From Balneolaceae bacterium (GTDB taxonomy: Bacteria > Bacteroidota > Rhodothermia > Balneolales > Balneolaceae): a DNA stretch of 64,000 nucleotides. The position numbers were made by a program, and so were the translations under genes. Positions 1 to 8,696 of this stretch are shown one piece after another. Below the pieces are notes generated by a model. It saw nothing but the letters and a program-made list of their open reading frames with translations. It did no database searches and had not been told where the DNA came from. Every line of letters starts with the position of its first letter. Position 1 is the first letter of the stretch. Location of the stretch: the NCBI GenBank assembly GCA_017640665.1, contig JAEPQE010000002.1, forward strand, positions 682,001-746,000, read 5' to 3'.

Positions 1-204
1 TATCGAAAGTATAATGAACGTGTATTAGTTGGCTTACTTGACCGCTATTTTGAATTAATGGCTTATGATATTGAAAGTCGTTTTAAGTCTTTTGTGAAAA
101 GAAGCCCGCATCTGTTAGCTATGGTTTCTCAGAAAGATTTAGCCTCCTACCTTCGCATAGACGCTACGAACTTTAGTAAACTTATTAATTCGGTTCGCAT
201 CTGA
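1..204 (+). CDS. Crp/Fnr-family transcriptional regulator, C-terminal fragment
   Basis: The window opens inside this gene; 67 codons remain in frame 1, ending with TGA at 202-204. The fragment holds the end of a long helix followed by a winged-helix DNA-binding region (RSPHLLAMVSQKDLASYLRI, then NFSKLINSV). This matches the HTH of Bacteroidota Crp/Fnr-like regulators, where the pattern is HPDLLQRVPQKYIASYLGI followed by SRIR. The cyclic-nucleotide-binding beta-barrel would lie to the left and cannot be seen, so ligand and targets are unknown. The next gene is 76 bp away on the same strand and may or may not be regulated by it. Confidence 0.72.
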   Translation, partial: YRKYNERVLVGLLDRYFELMAYDIESRFKSFVKRSPHLLAMVSQKDLASYLRIDATNFSKLINSVRI

Positions 205-280
205 AAATTGGTTTACACCAACTCTTTTCTTTTTAAAACTCCGGACTTTATTTCGGAACTATTAATTACACCAGAAAATC

Positions 281-841
281 ATGCACGAAGACTGGATCGA
301 ACGAATTGACAGAAATACTTCACTCTTTAAAGAAAATTTCGAAGGATTATCATATAAAGAACTCAACTGGAAACCAACTGATGACTCATGGAGTATTGGC
401 CAGATTATTGAGCATATAATTCTGATTAATGAAAGTTATTTTGAAGTCTTCGATAAACTCAAAACTGGATCTTTAAAAGTTCCATTTACAGCTCGATTTC
501 AATCAGTGAATTCTTTCTTTTTGAAAATACTAAGTCAGGCGACCGAACCTTCCAGACAGAAAAAGATGAAAACGATGAATCCCTGGAACCCATCCAAAAA
601 AGAAGTTCCAAAAGAGATATTTAGTCGTTTCTCATTAAATCAGGAAATATTGAAAGAGTATGTCAATTCATTGGAGGGCTATATTAAAGATAAATCTATT
701 ATTTATTCACCTATGTTCAGAGGTATTACTTTTCCGGTGGATGAGTTTATAGAGGAATTAGTTAACCATGAGTTGAGGCATTTCAATCAGGCTAAAGAAG
801 TACTCGGAAAATTAAATAAAAGTAATAGTCAGACTGTCTAA
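281..841 (+). CDS. DinB superfamily protein
   Basis: A 186-aa soluble protein. The segment LSYKELNWKPTDDSWSIGQI followed by EHIILINESYF is the typical first helix pair of the DinB/YfiT-like four-helix-bundle fold, and ELVNHELRHFNQAKEVL near residues 160-176 is the last helix. The metal site usually has three histidines; His45 (in IEHI) and the His pair in NHELRHF are candidates. Members include thiol S-transferases (bacillithiol or mycothiol dependent) and many uncharacterised stress proteins, so the substrate is unknown. The ATG start is at 281. A second, unrelated DinB gene lies at 24119. Confidence 0.8.
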   Translation: MHEDWIERIDRNTSLFKENFEGLSYKELNWKPTDDSWSIGQIIEHIILINESYFEVFDKLKTGSLKVPFTARFQSVNSFFLKILSQATEPSRQKKMKTMNPWNPSKKEVPKEIFSRFSLNQEILKEYVNSLEGYIKDKSIIYSPMFRGITFPVDEFIEELVNHELRHFNQAKEVLGKLNKSNSQTV

Positions 842-880
842 AAATCTTTGACATAGGGTTGTCAGTATCAATTACGATAT

Positions 881-2011
881 TTGGTGAGAACTAATAAACT
901 CGCTGTGGCTGAACCGCTTAAAAATCTATATAACGAAGCTTTCTTTAATACGCTTACCCAGGCCTGTAAAAAAGTAATCCCTCAATTTGACTCTTCCCTA
1001 TTCGCGAAAAGCATTTATGATTCGGAATGGGAAAACAAAGAACTCAAAGAGCGTTTACGGCACATAACCATCACTTTAAAAGAGCAAATGCCTGATGATT
1101 ATTCGGAATGTATTTCTTTAGTGATTGATCTGATTCCGGCTTTGAAAGATTATGGAGCTCCAAGTGACACCTTTGAGTACACCTTCCTTCCAGATTTCAT
1201 CCAACTGTTTGGAACCGATGATCACGAAATCTCAATACATGCAATGGAGAAAATCACCCGATTTGTAACTTGTGAGTTTGCGATCCGGCCCTTTCTAATT
1301 CAATATCCCGATTTGATGAGGAAGCAAATGTTGATTTGGTCTACTCATAAACATCCGGCTGTTCGGCGTTTATCGTCAGAAGGATACCGACCACGGCTCC
1401 CCTGGGCAATGGGTGTGCCATCACTTAAAAAAGATCCGTCACCAATTTTACCCATTCTTGAAAATCTAAAAACGGATCCATCAGAATCGGTTCGAAGAAG
1501 TGTTGCGAATAATCTTAACGATATTTCTAAAGATCATCCGGAATTGGTAATTGAAATCGCAAAACGATGGAAAGGTACCTCAAAAGAAACAGATCGTTTA
1601 GTTAAACATGCCTGCCGGACTTTGCTAAAGCAGGGAAACCGGAAAGTAATGAGTTTGTTCGGATATGGCTCAACAGATGACATTTCTGTTACAGGATTCG
1701 AAATACTTACTCCAAAAGTGACCATAGGCGACTCATTGGAATTTAATTTTGAACTTAAAAATCTGAGTTCAGCTACACAAAAAGTACGGGTGGAATATGG
1801 TATTTACTATTTAAGAGCGAATGGGAGTCATTCAAAAAAAGTGTTTAAGATTAGTGAGAAAGAATATTCTTCTGAATCCTCCAGTCACGTTAACAGGTCA
1901 CAATCTTTCCGGCCAATCACAACCAAAGTGTTTTATCCAGGCAAACATATATTATCAATCATCTTAAATGGAATTGAGATTGATAAAAAAGAATTTGAGT
2001 TAGTAGCCTGA
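881..2011 (+). CDS. AlkC-type DNA alkylation repair glycosylase with C-terminal Ig-like domain
   Basis: A 376-aa protein of the AlkC/AlkD HEAT-repeat family, whose members excise alkylated bases without flipping them out. Residues about 100-260 are HEAT-like helical pairs, including the motif HPAVRRLSSEGYRPRLPW and the repeat DPSESVRRSVANNLNDISKD. Residues about 265-376 are beta-rich (VTGFEILTPKVTIGDSLEFN...) and look like the Ig-like domain present at the C-terminus of some AlkC proteins. The reading frame is closed by TAG at 854-856 and has no ATG before residue 66 or later, so translation must start at TTG 881 or GTG 884. It may have a role in repairing 3-methyladenine; this is known for the family and was not tested here. 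Confidence 0.82.
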   Translation: MVRTNKLAVAEPLKNLYNEAFFNTLTQACKKVIPQFDSSLFAKSIYDSEWENKELKERLRHITITLKEQMPDDYSECISLVIDLIPALKDYGAPSDTFEYTFLPDFIQLFGTDDHEISIHAMEKITRFVTCEFAIRPFLIQYPDLMRKQMLIWSTHKHPAVRRLSSEGYRPRLPWAMGVPSLKKDPSPILPILENLKTDPSESVRRSVANNLNDISKDHPELVIEIAKRWKGTSKETDRLVKHACRTLLKQGNRKVMSLFGYGSTDDISVTGFEILTPKVTIGDSLEFNFELKNLSSATQKVRVEYGIYYLRANGSHSKKVFKISEKEYSSESSSHVNRSQSFRPITTKVFYPGKHILSIILNGIEIDKKEFELVA

Positions 2012-2017
2012 AAACCA

Positions 2018-2743
2018 CTATTCGATTGGCAGATCAAAATAAGTATCCGGAAACTCTTCGGGTTTATATGTAAAATGCCACCATTCCTTAGAGTAGTTAA
2101 CAAATCCTTCTTCTTGCATTGCTTTTAAAAGCATTTTTCTGTTTTCCAAAACCTCTTCTTCTACATCGTTATTAATGGTATGAGATAATTCATCAAAGCA
2201 ATCATAAGCTGTTCCCATGTTTAACTCGCTCCCTCTGAACTTATACCCCTCAGGATCAATACACGCATAATTGAATTGCTCTGGTTTTTGATAAGGGAGG
2301 CGCACTATCGTAAGATCAACTGTTGAGCCTCTGCTATGCCCGGAGCGTTCGGCGATATATCCAAGTTCAAACAACTTATTGACCGGTACTCTGGGAAAAT
2401 AGACAGCTTTAGTGAAATGAGCTTTATCACTGCTTGCCCATTTCACAAAATGATTAACTGCTTGTTGAGGTCGATAACAGTCGAATATTTTTAAAGAATA
2501 TGACTCGCTTTCAAGCTTGGTCTGAACCCTAACCAGCGCTTCTGCGGCTGATTTAGTTAGTAAACACTTTGGTGCCTTATAGCCATCAACTTTTACCCCA
2601 ACAAAATTAAAAGAAGATGCATACCTGATTTCAGTAATTATCGACTCCGAAATGTTTTTGATATTCACGAAAGTAGAACCTTCCTGGGCAAATAGAATAT
2701 CACAGGAGCATAAAATCACAGCAAGTAGAATAATCTTTTTCAT
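2018..2743 (-). CDS. D-alanyl-D-alanine dipeptidase, VanX-like (peptidase M15D)
   Basis: A 241-aa secreted zinc peptidase. The start at 2743 gives a clean signal peptide (MKKIILLAVILCSCDILFAQ); an upstream in-frame codon would add 20 unlikely residues. Numbered from there, the M15D zinc and catalytic residues are all visible: SGHSRGSTVDLT with His136 and Asp143, EWWHF with Glu220 and His223, and Arg91 in CYRP. VanX/DdpX enzymes hydrolyse D-Ala-D-Ala; in Gram-negatives they act in the periplasm in cell-wall dipeptide recycling. There are no vanH/vanA neighbours, so this is unlikely to be glycopeptide resistance. It converges on the AlkC gene with a 6-bp gap. Confidence 0.88.
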   Translation of the reverse strand: MKKIILLAVILCSCDILFAQEGSTFVNIKNISESIITEIRYASSFNFVGVKVDGYKAPKCLLTKSAAEALVRVQTKLESESYSLKIFDCYRPQQAVNHFVKWASSDKAHFTKAVYFPRVPVNKLFELGYIAERSGHSRGSTVDLTIVRLPYQKPEQFNYACIDPEGYKFRGSELNMGTAYDCFDELSHTINNDVEEEVLENRKMLLKAMQEEGFVNYSKEWWHFTYKPEEFPDTYFDLPIE

Positions 2744-2884
2744 TTCAAATAAAGCTTTTCGTAGTAACAGAATTATGATAGTTGATATAAGATCATTGCA
2801 CAAAAAAAATTCTACTGTAAACCCTGTATTATATAATGAGAATTATATTTCTATATTCGGGCAATCTTAAATAATAATTCCCTT

Positions 2885-3121
2885 ATGAAAACAATGACCT
2901 GCAACCAGTTGGGCGGTGCCTGTGATAAAGAATTTCGAGCTAATACCTTTGATGAAGTGGCAAAGTTGAGTCATCAACATGGGAAGGAAATGTTTGAGCA
3001 GAATGATGAAGCTCATTTAAAAGCAATGCAACAAATGCGTGTTAAGATGGGAGATCCTGAAGCCATGCAGCAATGGATGGAAGAGAAACGTAAGGAGTTT
3101 GAAGCTCTGCCTGAAAGTTAA
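2885..3121 (+). CDS. DUF1059 family small protein
   Basis: A 78-aa protein beginning MKTMTCNQLGGACDKEFRAN, the signature of DUF1059: a conserved Cys pair (CNQLGGAC) and a short helical tail (EVAKLSHQHGKEMF). The function of the family is unknown. The tail here is longer and methionine-rich (HLKAMQQMRVKMGDPEAMQQ). It sits 23 bp upstream of a small membrane protein on the same strand and is likely co-transcribed with it. The ATG at 2885 has no strong ribosome binding site, which is normal in this genome. Confidence 0.75.
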   Translation: MKTMTCNQLGGACDKEFRANTFDEVAKLSHQHGKEMFEQNDEAHLKAMQQMRVKMGDPEAMQQWMEEKRKEFEALPES

Positions 3122-3144
3122 TAACCAAATAAAAGAGGACAAAG

Positions 3145-3561
3145 ATGCGCGACGTAATGTTAATCATCCATTTTATTGGGTTGGCGATGGGACTAGGAAC
3201 CAGTTTTGCTATGATGTTTATAGGAATCGCTGCTTCGAAAATGGAACAGGATGAAAGAGGAAGGTTTATCATCAATGCTTCCATAATTACAAAAATGGGA
3301 CACATAGGATTGGTACTCTTGTTCATATCCGGTGGATATTTAATGACACCTTACTGGGCAGCCTTAGACACCATGCCTACAATGATATCAAAACTGGTGT
3401 TATTTGTGATTTTGGGAGGTTTGATTGGAGTGATGTCTGCGAAACTAAAAAAAGCCAAAGCGGGAGATACTGCTCAGCTTTTGGCTGTGAAGAGGTTGGG
3501 CTCTATTGCTTTAATTACCGGCATTACCATTGTAGTTTTTGCTGTGCTGACTTTCCATTGA
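3145..3561 (+). CDS. Four-helix integral membrane protein, function unknown
   Basis: A 138-aa membrane protein with about four hydrophobic segments (approx. residues 4-27, 48-66, 78-98 and 115-137). The first helix carries a histidine (MLIIHFIGLAMGLGTSFAMM) and another lies in ITKMGHIGLVLLF, an arrangement seen in CopD-like or DUF2269-like haem or copper membrane proteins, but the match is only by eye. GAGG within AAAGAGGACAAAG at 3134-3140 could serve as a ribosome binding site for the ATG at 3145. It probably forms a two-gene unit with the DUF1059 gene. Confidence 0.6.
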   Translation: MRDVMLIIHFIGLAMGLGTSFAMMFIGIAASKMEQDERGRFIINASIITKMGHIGLVLLFISGGYLMTPYWAALDTMPTMISKLVLFVILGGLIGVMSAKLKKAKAGDTAQLLAVKRLGSIALITGITIVVFAVLTFH

Positions 3562-3837
3562 CCTAAAAATCCTCTTTTGATTTATATCACATTATTTTAT
3601 GTGGATTCGCTATAAATTTACTCATTGGTGGAGCCTACCTGCATGTACAACTAAGTTTACGGTTACTCCTACCTAGTTTTATCTTTTTTTCTTCCCCCTA
3701 CATTTGCACTACCCCTTACCTTATTTATCTCAAAAAGGGTTTCTTTGATTTGAAATGAAAAATTTAGTGCAACAATCAACTTGCTACTCATCTTTATAGA
3801 GTACATCGACATCACTTAATTACACAATGGGATTCCC

Positions 3838-6027
3838 ATGAAAAAGATTACACTACTTCTATTCTGCTTAATTCCTTCTGCGTTGTATAGCCAGATTTTC
3901 GATTACTACGGACCTCAGCCCTTTGGGGAAATCCTGGATAACGATTTTGCCATATCCTGGACACCGGCTACAATCTCTGATATTGAAAACCGAAAGTATG
4001 TCGTCCTTCTGGATGCCGAAACTAAAACTACGGCCATTGGAATTGGGGAATCAGATCTTACTTCACTAAAGATGATCCAACTGGAAAATATTACGGACAC
4101 TTATGGGTCTGTTATGAGAAGCATTTTCCAAATCGTGGATATAAATACACACCTCGATCAACAGGAAATACCATTATTAGGTGAATTCACTATTAATCCG
4201 ATGCTTCATAGTTATTATGGTATTAATTCAAGCAGTGAAAATAATGCTTTACTAACTGATGGAGGTACTCGTTACGTATCAGAACAAAGCAGTACAGGTT
4301 TTGTATTGGTTGTGTTTACCGGCTCCTCAGAATCGGCAGTTATTAAAGCCGTCAGCCAGTGGGAATACAGCGCTGAGCTGGACAGTGTGGTAGAAGCGGA
4401 TGGCTGGACAGAAAAGTGGCTGAAGATTGATGGCGAAACACTTTCGTGGACTGGTTCTGAAGGAGATGCTACCGCTTTTTATTTTGCTGATGCCACAGAC
4501 CTCATTGAGCTTACCATTGAAGATGGTTCAGACTTTAATCCACTTAATGTATCCTATCAACCCAATGCAACTGCCGCTTTACCTGAAGTACATGAAATAG
4601 ACGATAGCCCTATCCTGTCAAAAATTGCTCTGGAGGTTGCTGATATTTATGAAGCACAATTTGGCACTTCTGAGGATGCCGCTGCCGCTGCAAGCGACAT
4701 GCTGGATGCCATTGAAACCCGGTTATCGGGCAACGATTATTCACTCCGTTATCCTAAAGAATTTTATCTGGCACTTCGGGAAAACATGCTTTCTCATACT
4801 TTTGCCAGTTCTGATGTATACAACGCAAAACTCGGCTATAATACCGTACCTCACGTATTCTTCACCAATGCGGCAGATGATGATGGAGTTCCTCATCCTT
4901 TCATGGTAGTGGCTTCTCATGCTGCTTCTACACGTCCTAATCTTCTTGTGGATGTCAACCGCCCACCGGGTTCTTTGCAAGGTGTTGGGTATACTGAAAC
5001 ACCAGTCACCCGGCATGGTAAACTTGGGGAATTTATTCTGAAAGTCCCCCTCAGAGACTATGGTCTTATTAATTCCTTGCTAGATAACGATCTGAGCCCT
5101 TATGGCGATTTAGCATCTGATTTCGATATGATGCAAGGCTCTACAACTGTAAAGAATGAATACAATTATGCAGGTACTGCATCTGTAGGAACAGCTGTTG
5201 ATGGAGTTACCATTTATCCAGCGCAAAACAATAACTTACGGTTTGCCGTAGAAGATGCAGAAGTTACCCATTCGGGGATACATGTCGGCGGTGGACTAGA
5301 GTTACACTACCACGCCGATGGCCATGCTTTTAGCGGAAACGGTATCAATCTATACAATATATCTGATTTTGAAGGTCATGATCATCCTCCGGTAATAGGA
5401 ATGGGACATGATGGTATTGCTTTATTTGGCAAATACGAAGCATCTCATTCAGAGATGGTTGGTTTTGATATTGAGCTGGATAGCTTTGGGGGACACGATC
5501 ACGAAGACGGTTTTGGTTATCATTACCACGCCCATACTCAGACGGTTGAATCTTCTACCGATCCAAACGCTCCCGGATCGGGTTCTTCAACGATGTTTGA
5601 AGAACATTTTCTAATGGTAGGAGCCTGGAAAGGAAATATTAATAATATCCCTGGTTTTGATGAAGGAAAAATGAGCCAGTATGCCAATGATGAGATTGCG
5701 CGATACGCCGGGGCCTCTTACGAAGGATTAGTGTCTTCTGAAGATGAAAGTCTGAATGCGAATAAGTTTTCGCTTCATCAGAATTACCCTAATCCATTCA
5801 ACCCTGCAACCACCATTACCTATGAACTATCGGAACAGGGAAATGTAGAATTAAAAGTGTTTGATTTATTGGGAAGAGAAGTGGCAATATTGATTAATAA
5901 TCAAGTGCAATCCGTGGGTATATACTCCGTAAATTTTGATGCTTCTGCTTTATCAAGTGGGATTTATACCTACCAGTTAAAAGCGAATGACGTTATTCTG
6001 AAAAAGAAAATGACTCTTATTAAATAA
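3838..6027 (+). CDS. Secreted YHYH-domain protein with type IX secretion sorting tail
   Basis: A 729-aa exported protein. It has an N-terminal signal peptide (MKKITLLLFCLIPSALYSQ), then a beta-rich region about residues 20-230 that resembles a DOMON-type ligand or haem fold, and a central region with many histidines. Around residues 490-570 is the YHYH module: GGGLELHYHADGHAFSGNG, GHDGIALFGKYE and DGFGYHYHAH. The last 80 residues are the type IX sorting domain (FSLHQNYPNPFNPATTITYE ... LLGREVAIL ... SGIYTYQLKA ... KMTLIK). The protein is therefore predicted to be on the surface or released. The histidine clusters suggest metal binding, an inference. The 276 bp upstream hold no gene. Confidence 0.8.
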   Translation: MKKITLLLFCLIPSALYSQIFDYYGPQPFGEILDNDFAISWTPATISDIENRKYVVLLDAETKTTAIGIGESDLTSLKMIQLENITDTYGSVMRSIFQIVDINTHLDQQEIPLLGEFTINPMLHSYYGINSSSENNALLTDGGTRYVSEQSSTGFVLVVFTGSSESAVIKAVSQWEYSAELDSVVEADGWTEKWLKIDGETLSWTGSEGDATAFYFADATDLIELTIEDGSDFNPLNVSYQPNATAALPEVHEIDDSPILSKIALEVADIYEAQFGTSEDAAAAASDMLDAIETRLSGNDYSLRYPKEFYLALRENMLSHTFASSDVYNAKLGYNTVPHVFFTNAADDDGVPHPFMVVASHAASTRPNLLVDVNRPPGSLQGVGYTETPVTRHGKLGEFILKVPLRDYGLINSLLDNDLSPYGDLASDFDMMQGSTTVKNEYNYAGTASVGTAVDGVTIYPAQNNNLRFAVEDAEVTHSGIHVGGGLELHYHADGHAFSGNGINLYNISDFEGHDHPPVIGMGHDGIALFGKYEASHSEMVGFDIELDSFGGHDHEDGFGYHYHAHTQTVESSTDPNAPGSGSSTMFEEHFLMVGAWKGNINNIPGFDEGKMSQYANDEIARYAGASYEGLVSSEDESLNANKFSLHQNYPNPFNPATTITYELSEQGNVELKVFDLLGREVAILINNQVQSVGIYSVNFDASALSSGIYTYQLKANDVILKKKMTLIK

Positions 6028-6039
6028 AGAATCTGCAAA

Positions 6040-6516
6040 TCATAGTTTTTTCACCATTAAACTAACATACTTTTTCCCTTCCTCTGAATACTGCCGTTCT
6101 ACTTCCTCAAAACCAAGCATTTGATGGAATTGGATGGATTTTGGGTTCGGAGGTTTGATATTTACTTCGCAGGTTATGCAGGCTTCCTGTGATTCTTTAA
6201 ACAAATACTTATAAAGTTGTGAACCCAACCCTTTTCCTCTGAATGCCTCTCCTATTACAATCCGGTCTACATAGTCAAAGCTGGAATAGTGTTCTGAAAA
6301 ATATTGGTAATTTTCACTAACGTAACTTTGTCCGGGACCTAATACAATCAGAAAGCCTGCGAGCTGCCCTTCTTCTTCAGCTACCAAAAAGAAAGAACTA
6401 ATCGTGATAAACTCCTGAAATTCGGATATAGGAATGCTATTGACGTGAGGTAATGCTGATTCATTAAGTTCTCTGATTTTTTCTAAATCAATATGACTGA
6501 CCGAACGAACGTTCAT
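6040..6516 (-). CDS. GNAT family N-acetyltransferase
   Basis: A 158-aa acetyltransferase starting at MNVRSVSHIDLEKIRELNES (ATG at 6516). The acetyl-CoA binding motif A is seen as DRIVIGEAFRGKGLGSQLYK, followed by the beta-5 strand region ACITCEVNIKPPNPKSIQFH and GFEEVERQ. The acceptor substrate cannot be predicted. An in-frame extension to 6585 would add 23 residues without family similarity and would run into the promoter region of the divergent threonine dehydratase gene, so I prefer the shorter form. The 103-bp divergent spacer with that gene presumably holds both promoters. Confidence 0.83.
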   Translation of the reverse strand: MNVRSVSHIDLEKIRELNESALPHVNSIPISEFQEFITISSFFLVAEEEGQLAGFLIVLGPGQSYVSENYQYFSEHYSSFDYVDRIVIGEAFRGKGLGSQLYKYLFKESQEACITCEVNIKPPNPKSIQFHQMLGFEEVERQYSEEGKKYVSLMVKKL

Positions 6517-6619
6517 GTGTGTTTTTACTAGGAATGTAATAAAATTTACTCCTCTCATCATTCCCTTCAGAAAGCTATATTCCAATACTCACAATCATCG
6601 AAACTATTTTTTTGGAATA

Positions 6620-7885
6620 ATGGCAGATACCATTGAATCGAAGCTGGTAACCGTTGCTGATATTGAACAGGCTGCGCTTACCCTTAAAAATATTGCTACA
6701 CATACCCCTCTTATCAAAAATCTTCAGCTTTCAGAAGAATATGAAGCAGACATCTGGCTGAAGAGGGAAGATCTTCAGGTTGTGCGGTCGTATAAAATCC
6801 GGGGAGCATATAATAAGATTGATCATACTCCGGATGAAGAACTCAAAAATGGAGTAGTATGTGCCAGCGCCGGAAATCATGCACAGGGTGTAGCGCTGGC
6901 TTGTTTTAAGAAAGGAATTCATGGCACTATTTTTATGCCGGTTACGACACCTGAACAAAAGGTTAAGCAGGTAAAGATGTTTGGAAAAGAGTTCATCACC
7001 GTAGTGCTGGAAGGCGATACTTTTGATGACTCCTTTGCCAAGGCCAAAGCTTTTTGTGATGAAAAACAATCGGCTTTCATCCCTCCTTTCAATGATCCGA
7101 AAATTATAGCAGGACAAGGAACTGTAGGAAAAGAGATAATAGATGATGCAAACTTTGATATCGATTATCTGCTTCTACCTGTAGGCGGAGGTGGACTTTC
7201 AGCAGGGGTTGGTTCCTATTTCAATGAAAAATCTCCAACCACAAAACTGATTGGTATTGAACCGGAAGGTGCTCCGGCTATGAAGAAATCCATCGAAAAA
7301 GGAGAACTTGTTACTCTGGATCAGATTGATAAATTCGTGGATGGAGCCGCCGTTAAAAAAGTGGGATCTATTACTTTTGAGATTTGCCGGGAAGTGCTGG
7401 ACCGGGTCATTACTGTACCTGAAGGCAAAATCTGTGGAGATATCCTGAAAATGTATAACGAACAGGCCATTGTAGTAGAACCCGCCGGAGTTATGTCTAT
7501 CACCGCGCTGGATTCGGTACGGGAAGACATCAAAGGAAAAACCGTGGTTTGTATTGTAAGCGGTAGTAATAACGATATTACACGTACAGCGGAAATTAAA
7601 GAACGACACATGATGCACGAAGGACTAAAGCATTACTTTATTGTAGACTTTCCTCAACGTGCGGGTGCACTGATGGAATTTCTGAGTGAAGTACTCGGAC
7701 CTACCGATGACATCTCCTATTTCGAGTATTCGAAGAAAACCAATAGAGAATTAGGGCCAGCTCTCATCGGACTGGAAATTAAACGGAAAGAAGATTTACT
7801 ACCTCTGATCCATCGCATGAAAGCAAAAAACCTGAGTTTTGAATATGTAAACGATCAACCCAGGTTGTTTCGGTTTTTGACTTAA
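6620..7885 (+). CDS. ilvA: Threonine dehydratase (threonine ammonia-lyase)
   Basis: A 421-aa PLP enzyme converting L-threonine to 2-oxobutanoate, the first step of isoleucine synthesis. The PLP lysine is Lys59 in SYKIRGAYNK and the phosphate-binding loop is PVGGGGLSAG. Residues about 335-421 form a regulatory ACT-like domain (YFIVDFPQRAGALMEFLSEV ... LIGLEIKRKEDL), typical of the biosynthetic enzyme with one regulatory copy. The start ATG at 6620 is chosen because MADTIESKLVTVADIEQAA aligns with family N-termini. Feedback control by isoleucine is a family property and is not shown here. No other ilv or leu genes are near. Confidence 0.92.
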   Translation: MADTIESKLVTVADIEQAALTLKNIATHTPLIKNLQLSEEYEADIWLKREDLQVVRSYKIRGAYNKIDHTPDEELKNGVVCASAGNHAQGVALACFKKGIHGTIFMPVTTPEQKVKQVKMFGKEFITVVLEGDTFDDSFAKAKAFCDEKQSAFIPPFNDPKIIAGQGTVGKEIIDDANFDIDYLLLPVGGGGLSAGVGSYFNEKSPTTKLIGIEPEGAPAMKKSIEKGELVTLDQIDKFVDGAAVKKVGSITFEICREVLDRVITVPEGKICGDILKMYNEQAIVVEPAGVMSITALDSVREDIKGKTVVCIVSGSNNDITRTAEIKERHMMHEGLKHYFIVDFPQRAGALMEFLSEVLGPTDDISYFEYSKKTNRELGPALIGLEIKRKEDLLPLIHRMKAKNLSFEYVNDQPRLFRFLT

Positions 7886-7896
7886 AGCTTTGAATA

Positions 7897-8418
7897 ATGA
7901 GAAAACACAAAAAAAAGAGGTGGAAATTATTTTTGCTAATACTGGCATTAGTAGTGACTCTTTCTGTTTCTTTTGATCAAATCAACCTCCAACTTTACAA
8001 TACGCCATTTTTTTTTGAACAAATAGCTCATCAGAACAGTAAACTATTAGGTGTTTGGAAGGCTGACTTTGGTTATTTCCATGATTGTAGCGGATGTGAG
8101 ACAAAAAATACCATGCTTTTATCAATTAATAGTGACTCCTCTGCTACTATAATCTATAAAATTCATAACCTAAAATACCTCACATATATTCCTATCATTG
8201 ATAAATTCTATGCTGTTCCAGAAAAAGAATTTGCTAACTACTCCTACAACTACACACTAAGAAATGATTGTTTAATAGAATTTTCTGATACCGCAAATTA
8301 TGTTTATGATTTTTTTGCAGTATTTGAATATTGTGCTAAATATACTTCACAAATCGAAAATCCTGTATATGCTTACAAAGTTGAATGGAATAAAGATTAT
8401 TTGATTCTAACAGATTAG
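7897..8418 (+). CDS. Hypothetical membrane-anchored protein
   Basis: A 173-aa protein that I do not recognise. A positively charged start (MRKHKKKRWK) leads into one hydrophobic helix (LFLLILALVVTLSVSF), so the remainder is probably periplasmic. The body is aromatic-rich with four further cysteines, two of them close together in HDCSGCETK, which could form a disulfide or bind metal. A beta-rich region GVWKADFGYFHDC...MLLSINSDSSATIIY recalls small beta-sandwich lipocalin-like folds, but that is only an impression. It follows ilvA by 11 bp and may be read from the same transcript. The lower-complexity AT-rich coding differs from ilvA. Confidence 0.6.
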   Translation: MRKHKKKRWKLFLLILALVVTLSVSFDQINLQLYNTPFFFEQIAHQNSKLLGVWKADFGYFHDCSGCETKNTMLLSINSDSSATIIYKIHNLKYLTYIPIIDKFYAVPEKEFANYSYNYTLRNDCLIEFSDTANYVYDFFAVFEYCAKYTSQIENPVYAYKVEWNKDYLILTD

Positions 8419-8449
8419 AAGATGAAGGGTGTTCGTACGATATTCAGAA

Positions 8450-8600
8450 CTCATAGCCAGTACTGACACCCCTCCCGCCTTCGGCGTACTCCCCTCAAGG
8501 GGAGACTTCTTAGCACGCTTTAATAAAAAGAAGAAATCTCAAAGGTCAGCTTTGTTTCCAAATGGTAAATTTCTCACTCCGTTCAAAATGACAAATCAAA
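8450..8600. repeat. Intergenic palindromic repeat-like region
   Basis: The 278-bp space between the hypothetical gene and the first aminotransferase has no convincing gene. It contains CCCTCAAGGGGAG-type inverted sequence near 8492-8504 and, at 8566-8592, AATTTCTCACTCCGTTCAAAATGAC. The latter closely resembles the right arms of elements at 32519-32547 and 43194-43222, so I treat it as a decayed copy of the same repeat family. Confidence 0.5.
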
Positions 8601-8696
8601 ATTTTGGATGACGTCGTGACGAGAATAAAGTATCTTCTTTATCAAAAGTATCACACATCCCAATTTCCTCTTTCTTGAGGGAACTTTTAACAGCTT

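Noticed and set aside
2018-2743. Vancomycin resistance gene cluster
   Set aside because: Only the VanX-like peptidase is present, without vanH or vanA neighbours; a cell-wall recycling role is more likely.
6517-6585. N-terminal extension of the GNAT gene, and the matching upstream extension of ilvA to 6515
   Set aside because: Family alignments by eye begin at 6516 (GNAT) and 6620 (ilvA); the extended frames occupy each other's promoter space.
8429-8611. 60-codon open frame on the plus strand
   Set aside because: It lies in repeat-like sequence, has no recognisable family and is not preserved in style with neighbouring genes.
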